A stretch of DNA of 64,000 nucleotides from Erpobdella octoculata (Eukaryota; Annelida; Clitellata; Hirudinida; Erpobdellidae): positions 21,329,992 through 21,393,991 of the forward strand of contig OZ022244.1 in assembly GCA_963978895.1 (NCBI GenBank), read 5' to 3'. Both the position numbers and the translations under genes were made by a program. The first letter of the stretch is position 1; each line of letters starts with the position of its first letter. The notes beneath the pieces were generated by a model that was not told the origin of the DNA, ran no database searches, and saw nothing but the letters and a program-made list of their open reading frames with translations. Shown here piece by piece: positions 21,741 through 31,707 of the stretch.

Positions 21741-24700
21741 TTTATGAGGCATTAAGCCATTTGGCAACCGGGAAAGACCGGTGACAACTGGGAAAGACCG
21801 TTGGCAACTGGGAAAGACCGTTGACACTTGGAAAGACAAGTGACCTCTCGGAAAGACGAGAACTTCACGGGTATCAGGCCTGGCTTAGCCGAAGTACAAT
21901 CCGTTCAAATGCCGCTTCATCTTATACTACGAAATGCCCCCAGAGTTCCAACCGAAAGGAGGGGGAGAATGATGAACTCACATTCGGACCTTTGGACAAC
22001 GACCCTGCTTCTTCAACGGACCCTAATGGGGGTATGCTTCACGAGTGTGTTTGCGGTTGGAGTTTCAAGACGATCCGTGGAATGAAAGTCCACAGAACGA
22101 AAATGGGCTGCTTAACCGAATTCCGTCAACGTCCTGCATCAGATAATGCAGGTAAAACGTCGAACATTGCCGGGCCGGAGGCCAACCACAGCCCCGACGC
22201 AGTTCAAGATGTGAATCCGGAAGTAGAAATCAGTCAACCTAGGCCAAGAATTGATTTTCCTGCAGCAGGAGATACAATTGCATGGAAAAAGTTGGACGAA
22301 ACACTCTCAAAACTTCTCAAAACACGTTCAAGAAATTCATCAAATTTCAGTATGAAAGACTTCACTGATGTTATTTACGAAAAAAGCATTGAATTGTTTG
22401 GTGTGAGACAAAAACGTCAGGTTCGAAACAATGAAGGCATGATTTCTAGACGACAAAGAGAAATCAATCAGCTGAAGAGAGAAAAGAAACTGTTACGAAA
22501 GCGGTGGAAAAGAGCCCGGGAAAATGAAAAAGCTGGTCTCGCAGAGCTGCGGCAGAGTTTGGGGCGTCGTTTGTCTGCCCTAATGAAGGCCGAGCGTTTT
22601 CGGATAAAGAAAAGAGATCAGAGAAATGCCAGGTTTCAGTTCATCAAAGACCCATTCAAATATGGAAGAAATTTACTGGACCCACCCAAGTCAGGAACGC
22701 TTCAAGCAGACAAAGCAACGCTCGATGAATATTTTCGGTCCGCATTCCGTGACCCGCGTGGAGATCAGCAGTTAGAAGAAAGAACCGATCTTCCAGAAAT
22801 CCCACTTCCAAACTTTTCTTTCAGAGAAGGCATGATTTCGTTACTCGAAGTTACTCAATTTCTCTACAGAACAAGAAACAGATCTGCTCCTGGACCAAAT
22901 GGGGTGCCATATCTCGTCTACAAAAAATGCCCAGAAGTATTGAGATTATTGCATTCTCTACTCGTGGGCTCTTGGGAAAGAAGAAGAATTGAAAGCGAAT
23001 GGCAAAGAGCAGAAGGTATCTTTATTCCGAAAGAAAAAGACTCGAAGGAAATACATCAGTTCCGCCCAATTTCATTGTTAAACGTCGAGGGAAAGATATT
23101 TTTTGCTGTCCTTGCTCGGAGACTGACAAGCTATGTAATTCAAAACAATTACATCGACAGGTCTGTTCAGAAGGGAGGAGTGCCAGGAGTACCAGGATGC
23201 ATCGAACATTTGTCAGTGATCTGGGAAGCATTGAAAAGAGCTAAAGAAAATCGTCTCAGCTTGCACATTGTCTGGTTAGACTTTGCCAATGCTTATGGAG
23301 CCGTTCGTCACCAAATGTTGTGGAGAACTCTCAGATCGCATCATGTTCCAAATTTTGTGATAGAAATGTTGCAACAGTATTTCGGACATTTCAAATTGAG
23401 GTTGTCTACGTCCTCCTGTTCAACAGAATGGTTCCAGTTAGAGGTTGGCATAGCAATGGGCTGCTCAATTTCACCCATTCTCTTCGTATTAGCGATGCAG
23501 CTGCTTCTGAATGCAGTGGGTTCTCGCGTGGAAGAAGCTTACGTTGGCAAAGGTATCTTGATGCCATCGGTGAAGGCCTTCATGGATGATACAACTTTGG
23601 TTCTAAACAAATGTATCTCAATGCGACGAGCTCTTGATGCATTCAGCGGGCTGCTATCATGGTGCGGCATGAGTTTCAAGGCAACCAAGTCAAGAAGCTT
23701 ATCTCTGCGACGAGGCAAGATCGACGACAACGTGACCTTTTCAGTTGCTGGCAACAGGATCCCAACATTGAGAGAAGAACCGGTTAAGAGCCTGGGAAGG
23801 TGGTATGACGATTCGCTTAACGACACTGGACGGTGTTCTGAGGTTCTTCGATCGGCATTTGAAGATATGAAGAAAATTGATGCGGCCCCACTCCAGAGCA
23901 GGTTCAAATTGTGGTTGCTTCAGTTTGTTCTATTACCGAAATTGCTTTGGCCTCTATCAATGTATGAGATGAGCTTATCATTGGTAGAAAAGCTAGAAAG
24001 GAGGATGAATAAATTTACAAGGAAATGGTTGGGTCTGCCTCCGGGATTTTCTTCGGTAGCTTTGTACAGCAAGACTGCCAAACTGAGGTTGCCACTGAAG
24101 TCTTTGGTTGAGGAGTTTAAGATAAACAAGATCCGTACGCAACTAATGCTGGATAACTCTTCGGATCAAAGAATTGTGGAGATGGGACCTCTTGTAAAGT
24201 CCGGAAAGAAATGGGTAGCCAGAAAGGAGATCGCAGAAGCTGAAGCCTCTTTACGTTGGACAGAAAGAGTTGGGGCAGTTCAACAGGACAAACGGGGTCT
24301 CGGGTCAACCCATCGAATTTGGTGGTCAAAAGCCAGCACCAGTGAACGAACAAGTCTGGTCATTCAGGAAAGAAAGAAAGCTATCGAGTCCCAGAGAATG
24401 ATTAAGTTTGTTCAGTTATCTCAACAAGGAGACTGGACGACATGGGAAAATGCTGTTCAGCGTTCACTTTCTTGGAAAGACATTTGGCAATACACACCAC
24501 TACGTTTGTCTTTTTTGATTAGATCTGTTTATGATCAACTGCCGTCATCCAGCAATCTTCGAAGATGGAAGTTGAAAGACGATGATTCGTGCATGTTATG
24601 CGGGCAATCGGAGACTCTCATTCACGTTCTTTCCTGTTGTTCGTTTTCACTTTCACACGGGAGGTACACTTGGCGTCATAACCAAGTACTCCGAAAATTG

Positions 24701-25528
24701 CTTGACTTCGTCAAAGAAGCGTGTAAGAAAGCAAAGACAAGAGGAATACAGCAGAAAAGGAAAATCTACTTTTTGAGAGAAGGCAATCTGAAGTTCCACA
24801 GGTTCAGATCTACAAGAGACTTTGAATGTGTGATGGGTGCTGCCGACGATTGGTCGGTTTCGGCTGATTTGGATGACGAAAGAAAATTTCCAGAAGCCGT
24901 GAGATCTAGCGGCTTAAAGCCGGATATAATTGTATATTCTGACTTGGCCAAGACAATGTTCCTGATTGAACTCTCTGTGCCATGGGAAAGTAACATGGAA
25001 TCTAGCAATATTTTCAAAGAGGAGAGATATAGGGAGTTAGCATGTGATTTGAATGCCAAAGGGTTCAGGACTGAAATTTTTGCAGTCGAGGTTGGCGTTC
25101 GAGGGTTGGTTAGCAGCTCAATGTTAAAACTGCTGAAAGCTCTTGGTTTTTCAAACCGAGAAAAAACTCAAGCCATCAAGGAGATCTCCCAGACAGCTGA
25201 AGCTGCATCTTTTTGGATTTTCGCTAATAGAAAAAAGAAAGCGCTACAAGATGCACACGAAATGGTTTAGCCTTGTTTACATTGGGCGATAATCGTTCCG
25301 GCGATTTCAAGTTTTGTTTCGAACAGTTTTCTGCTGAATTTTGAATTTTCGTGTTTCAAGTTAGGAATTTGGAAATTTTTCTCGCCGAAGGGCGTCCGCC
25401 TGATCAACGGACGTGGGCCCACCTCTCTCTTAAAAGCGTCAAGAAGTTTAAGGGCCGAAACGCTAAAAATGAGAGGTTCTTCTTCTGAAGACCTTCGGCG
25501 ACGAAAGCTCGCAAAGAGTTAAAACACA
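21741..25528 (+). mobile_element. HERO-like non-LTR retrotransposon, copy 2 (3788 bp)
   Basis: Same limits, length and layout as copy 1. The distance from copy 1 is exactly 3788 bp at every landmark I checked (5' repeats, start, stop, 3' end). Confidence 0.9.
21821..25270 (+). CDS. HERO-like retrotransposon polyprotein, copy 2
   Basis: Intact 1149-codon frame equivalent to copy 1, with all zinc, RT and nuclease residues retained. The only protein difference noticed is Leu (TTG) instead of Ser at codon 464 (T at 23211 against C at 19423), shared with copy 3. Copies 2 and 3 are thus closer to each other than to copy 1. Three undamaged copies of a 3.45-kb frame imply very recent formation of the array, or a collapsed or expanded assembly. 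Confidence 0.88.
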   Translation: MTLGKTSDLSERRELHGYQAWLSRSTIRSNAASSYTTKCPQSSNRKEGENDELTFGPLDNDPASSTDPNGGMLHECVCGWSFKTIRGMKVHRTKMGCLTEFRQRPASDNAGKTSNIAGPEANHSPDAVQDVNPEVEISQPRPRIDFPAAGDTIAWKKLDETLSKLLKTRSRNSSNFSMKDFTDVIYEKSIELFGVRQKRQVRNNEGMISRRQREINQLKREKKLLRKRWKRARENEKAGLAELRQSLGRRLSALMKAERFRIKKRDQRNARFQFIKDPFKYGRNLLDPPKSGTLQADKATLDEYFRSAFRDPRGDQQLEERTDLPEIPLPNFSFREGMISLLEVTQFLYRTRNRSAPGPNGVPYLVYKKCPEVLRLLHSLLVGSWERRRIESEWQRAEGIFIPKEKDSKEIHQFRPISLLNVEGKIFFAVLARRLTSYVIQNNYIDRSVQKGGVPGVPGCIEHLSVIWEALKRAKENRLSLHIVWLDFANAYGAVRHQMLWRTLRSHHVPNFVIEMLQQYFGHFKLRLSTSSCSTEWFQLEVGIAMGCSISPILFVLAMQLLLNAVGSRVEEAYVGKGILMPSVKAFMDDTTLVLNKCISMRRALDAFSGLLSWCGMSFKATKSRSLSLRRGKIDDNVTFSVAGNRIPTLREEPVKSLGRWYDDSLNDTGRCSEVLRSAFEDMKKIDAAPLQSRFKLWLLQFVLLPKLLWPLSMYEMSLSLVEKLERRMNKFTRKWLGLPPGFSSVALYSKTAKLRLPLKSLVEEFKINKIRTQLMLDNSSDQRIVEMGPLVKSGKKWVARKEIAEAEASLRWTERVGAVQQDKRGLGSTHRIWWSKASTSERTSLVIQERKKAIESQRMIKFVQLSQQGDWTTWENAVQRSLSWKDIWQYTPLRLSFLIRSVYDQLPSSSNLRRWKLKDDDSCMLCGQSETLIHVLSCCSFSLSHGRYTWRHNQVLRKLLDFVKEACKKAKTRGIQQKRKIYFLREGNLKFHRFRSTRDFECVMGAADDWSVSADLDDERKFPEAVRSSGLKPDIIVYSDLAKTMFLIELSVPWESNMESSNIFKEERYRELACDLNAKGFRTEIFAVEVGVRGLVSSSMLKLLKALGFSNREKTQAIKEISQTAEAASFWIFANRKKKALQDAHEMV

Positions 25529-28500
25529 TTTATGAGGCATTAAGCCATTTGGCAACCGGGAAAGACCGGTGACAACTGGGAAAGACCGTTGGCAACTGGG
25601 AAAGACCGTTGACACTTGGAAAGACAAGTGACCTCTCGGAAAGACGAGAACTTCACGGGTATCAGGCCTGGCTTAGCCGAAGTACAATCCGTTCAAATGC
25701 CGCTTCATCTTATACTACGAAATGCCCCCAGAGTTCCAACCGAAAGGAGGGGGAGAATGATGAACTCACATTCGGACCTTTGGACAACGACCCTGCTTCT
25801 TCAACGGACCCTAATGGGGGTATGCTTCACGAGTGTGTTTGCGGTTGGAGTTTCAAGACGATCCGTGGAATGAAAGTCCACAGAACGAAAATGGGCTGCT
25901 TAACCGAATTCCGTCAACGTCCTGCATCAGATAATGCAGGTAAAACGTCGAACATTGCCGGGCCGGAGGCCAACCACAGCCCCGACGCAGTTCAAGATGT
26001 GAATCCGGAAGTAGAAATCAGTCAACCTAGGCCAAGAATTGATTTTCCTGCAGCAGGAGATACAATTGCATGGAAAAAGTTGGACGAAACACTCTCAAAA
26101 CTTCTCAAAACACGTTCAAGAAATTCATCAAATTTCAGTATGAAAGACTTCACTGATGTTATTTACGAAAAAAGCATTGAATTGTTTGGTGTGAGACAAA
26201 AACGTCAGGTTCGAAACAATGAAGGCATGATTTCTAGACGACAAAGAGAAATCAATCAGCTGAAGAGAGAAAAGAAACTGTTACGAAAGCGGTGGAAAAG
26301 AGCCCGGGAAAATGAAAAAGCTGGTCTCGCAGAGCTGCGGCAGAGTTTGGGGCGTCGTTTGTCTGCCCTAATGAAGGCCGAGCGTTTTCGGATAAAGAAA
26401 AGAGATCAGAGAAATGCCAGGTTTCAGTTCATCAAAGACCCATTCAAATATGGAAGAAATTTACTGGACCCACCCAAGTCAGGAACGCTTCAAGCAGACA
26501 AAGCAACGCTCGATGAATATTTTCGGTCCGCATTCCGTGACCCGCGTGGAGATCAGCAGTTAGAAGAAAGAACCGATCTTCCAGAAATCCCACTTCCAAA
26601 CTTTTCTTTCAGAGAAGGCATGATTTCGTTACTCGAAGTTACTCAATTTCTCTACAGAACAAGAAACAGATCTGCTCCTGGACCAAATGGGGTGCCATAT
26701 CTCGTCTACAAAAAATGCCCAGAAGTATTGAGATTATTGCATTCTCTACTCGTGGGCTCTTGGGAAAGAAGAAGAATTGAAAGCGAATGGCAAAGAGCAG
26801 AAGGTATCTTTATTCCGAAAGAAAAAGACTCGAAGGAAATACATCAGTTCCGCCCAATTTCATTGTTAAACGTCGAGGGAAAGATATTTTTTGCTGTCCT
26901 TGCTCGGAGACTGACAAGCTATGTAATTCAAAACAATTACATCGACAGGTCTGTTCAGAAGGGAGGAGTGCCAGGAGTACCAGGATGCATCGAACATTTG
27001 TCAGTGATCTGGGAAGCATTGAAAAGAGCTAAAGAAAATCGTCTCAGCTTGCACATTGTCTGGTTAGACTTTGCCAATGCTTATGGAGCCGTTCGTCACC
27101 AAATGTTGTGGAGAACTCTCAGATCGCATCATGTTCCAAATTTTGTGATAGAAATGTTGCAACAGTATTTCGGACATTTCAAATTGAGGTTGTCTACGTC
27201 CTCCTGTTCAACAGAATGGTTCCAGTTAGAGGTTGGCATAGCAATGGGCTGCTCAATTTCACCCATTCTCTTCGTATTAGCGATGCAGCTGCTTCTGAAT
27301 GCAGTGGGTTCTCGCGTGGAAGAAGCTTACGTTGGCAAAGGTATCTTGATGCCATCGGTGAAGGCCTTCATGGATGATACAACTTTGGTTCTAAACAAAT
27401 GTATCTCAATGCGACGAGCTCTTGATGCATTCAGCGGGCTGCTATCATGGTGCGGCATGAGTTTCAAGGCAACCAAGTCAAGAAGCTTATCTCTGCGACG
27501 AGGCAAGATCGACGACAACGTGACCTTTTCAGTTGCTGGCAACAGGATCCCAACATTGAGAGAAGAACCGGTTAAGAGCCTGGGAAGGTGGTATGACGAT
27601 TCGCTTAACGACACTGGACGGTGTTCTGAGGTTCTTCGATCGGCATTTGAAGATATGAAGAAAATTGATGCGGCCCCACTCCAGAGCAGGTTCAAATTGT
27701 GGTTGCTTCAGTTTGTTCTATTACCGAAATTGCTTTGGCCTCTATCAATGTATGAGATGAGCTTATCATTGGTAGAAAAGCTAGAAAGGAGGATGAATAA
27801 ATTTACAAGGAAATGGTTGGGTCTGCCTCCGGGATTTTCTTCGGTAGCTTTGTACAGCAAGACTGCCAAACTGAGGTTGCCACTGAAGTCTTTGGTTGAG
27901 GAGTTTAAGATAAACAAGATCCGTACGCAACTAATGCTGGATAACTCTTCGGATCAAAGAATTGTGGAGATGGGACCTCTTGTAAAGTCCGGAAAGAAAT
28001 GGGTAGCCAGAAAGGAGATCGCAGAAGCTGAAGCCTCTTTACGTTGGACAGAAAGAGTTGGGGCAGTTCAACAGGACAAACGGGGTCTCGGGTCAACCCA
28101 TCGAATTTGGTGGTCAAAAGCCAGCACCAGTGAACGAACAAGTCTGGTCATTCAGGAAAGAAAGAAAGCTATCGAGTCCCAGAGAATGATTAAGTTTGTT
28201 CAGTTATCTCAACAAGGAGACTGGACGACATGGGAAAATGCTGTTCAGCGTTCACTTTCTTGGAAAGACATTTGGCAATACACACCACTACGTTTGTCTT
28301 TTTTGATTAGATCTGTTTATGATCAACTGCCGTCATCCAGCAATCTTCGAAGATGGAAGTTGAAAGACGATGATTCGTGCATGTTATGCGGGCAATCGGA
28401 GACTCTCATTCACGTTCTTTCCTGTTGTTCGTTTTCACTTTCACACGGGAGGTACACTTGGCGTCATAACCAAGTACTCCGAAAATTGCTTGACTTCGTC

Positions 28501-29316
28501 AAAGAAGCGTGTAAGAAAGCAAAGACAAGAGGAATACAGCAGAAAAGGAAAATCTACTTTTTGAGAGAAGGCAATCTGAAGTTCCACAGGTTCAGATCTA
28601 CAAGAGACTTTGAATGTGTGATGGGTGCTGCCGACGATTGGTCGGTTTCGGCTGATTTGGATGACGAAAGAAAATTTCCAGAAGCCGTGAGATCTAGCGG
28701 CTTAAAGCCGGATATAATTGTATATTCTGACTTGGCCAAGACAATGTTCCTGATTGAACTCTCTGTGCCATGGGAAAGTAACATGGAATCTAGCAATATT
28801 TTCAAAGAGGAGAGATATAGGGAGTTAGCATGTGATTTGAATGCCAAAGGGTTCAGGACTGAAATTTTTGCAGTCGAGGTTGGCGTTCGAGGGTTGGTTA
28901 GCAGCTCAATGTTAAAACTGCTGAAAGCTCTTGGTTTTTCAAACCGAGAAAAAACTCAAGCCATCAAGGAGATCTCCCAGACAGCTGAAGCTGCATCTTT
29001 TTGGATTTTCGCTAATAGAAAAAAGAAAGCGCTACAAGATGCACACGAAATGGTTTAGCCTTGTTTACATTGGGCGATAATCGTTCCGGCGATTTCAAGT
29101 TTTGTTTCGAACAGTTTTCTGCTGAATTTTGAATTTTCGTGTTTCAAGTTAGGAATTTGGAAATTTTTCTCGCCGAAGGGCGTCCGCCTGATCAACGGAC
29201 GTGGGCCCACCTCTCTCTTAAAAGCGTCAAGAAGTTTAAGGGCCGAAACGCTAAAAATGAGAGGTTCTTCTTCTGAAGACCTTCGGCGACGAAAGCTCGC
29301 AAAGAGTTAAAACACA
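25529..29316 (+). mobile_element. HERO-like non-LTR retrotransposon, copy 3 (3788 bp)
   Basis: Last unit of the array. Its 3' end agttaaaacaca passes straight into 'cacatacatacatc', which is the resumed ACAT tract. The final 'aca' could belong to either element or target. Confidence 0.9.
25609..29058 (+). CDS. HERO-like retrotransposon polyprotein, copy 3
   Basis: Intact 1149-codon frame, identical in protein to copy 2 as far as I can see (Leu at codon 464). It keeps the CCHC finger, RT with FMDD, zinc knuckle and PD-(D/E)xK nuclease. As the 3'-most unit, its transcript could end in flanking ACAT/(AT)n DNA, whereas transcripts of copies 1 and 2 could read through into the next copy. Confidence 0.88.
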   Translation: MTLGKTSDLSERRELHGYQAWLSRSTIRSNAASSYTTKCPQSSNRKEGENDELTFGPLDNDPASSTDPNGGMLHECVCGWSFKTIRGMKVHRTKMGCLTEFRQRPASDNAGKTSNIAGPEANHSPDAVQDVNPEVEISQPRPRIDFPAAGDTIAWKKLDETLSKLLKTRSRNSSNFSMKDFTDVIYEKSIELFGVRQKRQVRNNEGMISRRQREINQLKREKKLLRKRWKRARENEKAGLAELRQSLGRRLSALMKAERFRIKKRDQRNARFQFIKDPFKYGRNLLDPPKSGTLQADKATLDEYFRSAFRDPRGDQQLEERTDLPEIPLPNFSFREGMISLLEVTQFLYRTRNRSAPGPNGVPYLVYKKCPEVLRLLHSLLVGSWERRRIESEWQRAEGIFIPKEKDSKEIHQFRPISLLNVEGKIFFAVLARRLTSYVIQNNYIDRSVQKGGVPGVPGCIEHLSVIWEALKRAKENRLSLHIVWLDFANAYGAVRHQMLWRTLRSHHVPNFVIEMLQQYFGHFKLRLSTSSCSTEWFQLEVGIAMGCSISPILFVLAMQLLLNAVGSRVEEAYVGKGILMPSVKAFMDDTTLVLNKCISMRRALDAFSGLLSWCGMSFKATKSRSLSLRRGKIDDNVTFSVAGNRIPTLREEPVKSLGRWYDDSLNDTGRCSEVLRSAFEDMKKIDAAPLQSRFKLWLLQFVLLPKLLWPLSMYEMSLSLVEKLERRMNKFTRKWLGLPPGFSSVALYSKTAKLRLPLKSLVEEFKINKIRTQLMLDNSSDQRIVEMGPLVKSGKKWVARKEIAEAEASLRWTERVGAVQQDKRGLGSTHRIWWSKASTSERTSLVIQERKKAIESQRMIKFVQLSQQGDWTTWENAVQRSLSWKDIWQYTPLRLSFLIRSVYDQLPSSSNLRRWKLKDDDSCMLCGQSETLIHVLSCCSFSLSHGRYTWRHNQVLRKLLDFVKEACKKAKTRGIQQKRKIYFLREGNLKFHRFRSTRDFECVMGAADDWSVSADLDDERKFPEAVRSSGLKPDIIVYSDLAKTMFLIELSVPWESNMESSNIFKEERYRELACDLNAKGFRTEIFAVEVGVRGLVSSSMLKLLKALGFSNREKTQAIKEISQTAEAASFWIFANRKKKALQDAHEMV

Positions 29317-29343
29317 CACATACATACATCAGAAAATATGCAT

Positions 29344-29424
<81 letters not shown>
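29317..29424. repeat. Residual ACAT tract then (AT)n microsatellite
   Basis: 'cacatacatacatc' at 29317-29330 and, after 12 bp, about 80 bp of AT repeat (29345-29424). Confidence 0.95.
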
Positions 29425-29427
<3 letters not shown>

Positions 29428-29664
29428 TAACGGGGTGTCCGGTTGCTCTCACGCTCCCGGTCGTTTTCCCACTTTTCAACCACCTAGAGCTCTAAAACTT
29501 TCAGGAAAGCTTTATTCTGGATAACAATACATGAATTTAATGTTTCCGACACGAATTAAGCCTTAAATCAATTAAAATTAATCAAATCAAATTAATCAGA
29601 CAGTTCAAGATACTCTTTTATAGGAAACAAATATATATATACATATATACATATATATATATAT
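29425..29664. mobile_element. Dispersed repeat fragments between (AT)n tracts
   Basis: Starts 'cactaacggggtgtccgg' then 'gctctcacgctcccggtcg', a shortened relative of the ACTAGC-GGG-CCGG family. Next comes 'aaaactttcaggaaagcttt' and 'ggataacaatacatga', related to the repeat at 56940-57090. (AT)n-like sequence fills 29630-29664. Confidence 0.5.
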
Positions 29665-31128
29665 GACAATTACCGTCTTGATGAGAGAATATTACGTCAA
29701 ATTATTACAAGTTGCGTTAAAGTTAAAGATCGACTCCGACATAGACTGTCATTCTCCATATATTATAAAGACAGAAAATCACACAGCCTTATCATGAAAA
29801 ATAGTCCTCGTCACGCCAGCATTTTCCAGTGTACAAATGTAGTTTATAAATTTACTTGTCCTGCACCGCATGATGTCATTGCTACCTACATTGGCCAGAC
29901 ACGTACTACGCTCTCCCGCCGGGTTACTATGCATTTACAGGGTGGCAGTATTACAACGCATTCGCAACTGGCTCACAACACAAAACTCAACAGACAAACA
30001 CTCGTCGATAACACTGTTATTCTCCATCACGAGGCCGACCCCTCTCGATTAAAAATTGCCGAGGCCCTCTACATTGTCCGGGATAAACCAATACTAAACG
30101 TCCAAGATGACCATTTTGGACGGACCCTTAAACTATTCAACAATAGGCACCACTTGCAGTGCCACAGCGTTGGTGTGCCGCAGGGCTCGTCATCCGCTGT
30201 TGCCCCCAACACTTGCATATTGAACGACCATGCACTTGACAGGCATGGCAAGAGCCCATGTTGTGATCCGGTTTCTTGTGCTCCGTCCACCGGCGCAATG
30301 GACCATGCTAACCTTATTGAAATTTGTGGTTTGCCAAACTGCGATCGGCCTACTGGTCCTCCGTCTGCCAGTTCTGTGGATGATACCAGTTGCATTGAGG
30401 CTGTGCGTTTGATCGAACAGTGCTTTATCGATCCGTCGGCCATCTGCCGGCCTTCTTCGGACCCGGTGAATGGTGATATGCCACAGGCCTCACCATCGAC
30501 TGTTCTCCCGCTTTCTCCCTTTGTCACACCTCGTCTCTCGCTCTCAGATTTATCTGTACTCCGTACTAGGAGTTCGGCAACCAAAACTACAGGTGTTTCC
30601 CATTACAGTTACGACCATCCTTGTGACCAGTACGACAACGGTTCCATTTCTCGTCGAGGTTTATCTCCTTTGTTTGCCAACGCAATAGACGCTGCCAACA
30701 AAATAGACCCTACCAACTGTATCGATGTTCCAAATGCAACCGAATTGTGCCCTGCCGACATGCCAAGGACTCCGCTATTCACTGTTCTCCCGCATTCTCC
30801 TTTTGTTACACCTCGCATCTCCTTTTCTGATTTATCTGAACTCCGTACTAGGAGTTCGCCAACCAAGACTACAAATGTATCTTATCACAGTTATGATCAT
30901 CCTTGCGACCAATACGACAACGGCCCAGTTTGTGGTCCTGTTTCCTTTCCTCCATCTACCAACCATATTGAAGCGTTGGACGCGGTCGAACAGTGCTCCA
31001 CTGGTTTGTCAGCCATGAGCCAACCTCCTCGAGGCCTCGAGACTGCTGACCTGTGTGGTGGTGATGGGACTGGTGCGATGTGTCCGCATTTGATCGATAA
31101 CTGTAATATTACTATACGTAGACGTTGA
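29665..31128 (+). CDS. Penelope-like element, 3' part of ORF: RT tail and GIY-YIG endonuclease (5' truncated)
   Basis: The frame is open from the (AT)n junction; the first ATG is at 29794. The first 43 codons (DNYRLDERILRQIITSCV ... SFSIYYKDRKSHSLIMKNSP) resemble the region just after the RT domain in Penelope-like elements. Next comes the nuclease: CTNVVYKFTCP, then ATYIGQTRTTLSRRVTMH, then AEALYIVRDKPILN, giving the Y, YIG, R, H, E and N positions of the GIY-YIG fold. It would nick DNA to prime reverse transcription. After it comes an unusual Ser/Pro/Thr-rich extension of about 330 residues with two copies of a 95-residue unit (VLPxSPFVTPR, LRTRSS, HSYDHPCDQYDNG). The RT core is missing, so this copy cannot move by itself. 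Confidence 0.85.
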   Translation, partial: DNYRLDERILRQIITSCVKVKDRLRHRLSFSIYYKDRKSHSLIMKNSPRHASIFQCTNVVYKFTCPAPHDVIATYIGQTRTTLSRRVTMHLQGGSITTHSQLAHNTKLNRQTLVDNTVILHHEADPSRLKIAEALYIVRDKPILNVQDDHFGRTLKLFNNRHHLQCHSVGVPQGSSSAVAPNTCILNDHALDRHGKSPCCDPVSCAPSTGAMDHANLIEICGLPNCDRPTGPPSASSVDDTSCIEAVRLIEQCFIDPSAICRPSSDPVNGDMPQASPSTVLPLSPFVTPRLSLSDLSVLRTRSSATKTTGVSHYSYDHPCDQYDNGSISRRGLSPLFANAIDAANKIDPTNCIDVPNATELCPADMPRTPLFTVLPHSPFVTPRISFSDLSELRTRSSPTKTTNVSYHSYDHPCDQYDNGPVCGPVSFPPSTNHIEALDAVEQCSTGLSAMSQPPRGLETADLCGGDGTGAMCPHLIDNCNITIRRR

Positions 31129-31493
31129 TCATTTTCAACTTTTAATTAAACTCTCAATTTTATCGATATCCTATTATCTTTGAATTGTAGCTTTAAATTC
31201 TTATTTTATTATTTTACCTCTTTGCTTTTATTAGTAATTTTCTTTTAATAGTTATATTTTACTACTTAATTTGGTTGTATATTTTAGCACATGTAATTTT
31301 TTATTTTTTCTTATTTTTTGTTTATTTTTTGTTTATTTATTTACTCCGAGGCAAAAAAATTTGGTTGTTTCTTAGCGGTTTTCATAATTTGCTTTTACTC
31401 TTCTTTGTACTTTGACCTCGATTGATGTGTAAACATATCTGATATGTCTCGCCACACCACTTTATATATTTTCGTTGTAGCTGTAAATTAGTT
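31129..31493 (+). mobile_element. Penelope-like element 3' untranslated region
   Basis: AT-rich sequence between the stop and the hammerhead-like motif, with no other feature. In Penelope-like elements this position belongs to the 3' end or terminal repeat. Confidence 0.6.
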
Positions 31494-31546
31494 TTATGAG
31501 TTCTGATGATGGCTAATAAAGCCGAAACCTGCAGGTCAGCTCATGA
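31494..31546 (+). ncRNA. Hammerhead ribozyme-like motif of a Penelope-like element
   Basis: Core CTGATGA (31503-31509) and GAAA (31524-31527). Stem I pairs 31494-31502 with 31538-31546 (9 pairs, two G-U). Stem II pairs GGCT (31511-31514) with AGCC (31520-31523) around AATAA, with T31510 unpaired. Stem III is the short A-CC/GG-T closed by TGCA (31527-31536). The predicted cut follows C31537. A very short stem III and open stem I is the form known from hammerheads in Penelope-like terminal repeats; such forms may need a dimer to work. The extra T31510 could lower activity. The location between PLE 3' and 5' sequence supports the call. Confidence 0.7.
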
Positions 31547-31707
31547 CCATAACATTAATAAAAATATATACCAGTTCGTTCAAAAGTGTCTTGGTATTTC
31601 CGATTTTCGAAAAGTTTCACGTTTGATAGAAAAAGTTTGTAATAAGAAATGGGCCATAGTCTTTAATAAAGCGTGTTTGAAAGAACATCTTGTTCCTAAT
31701 TATTTGA

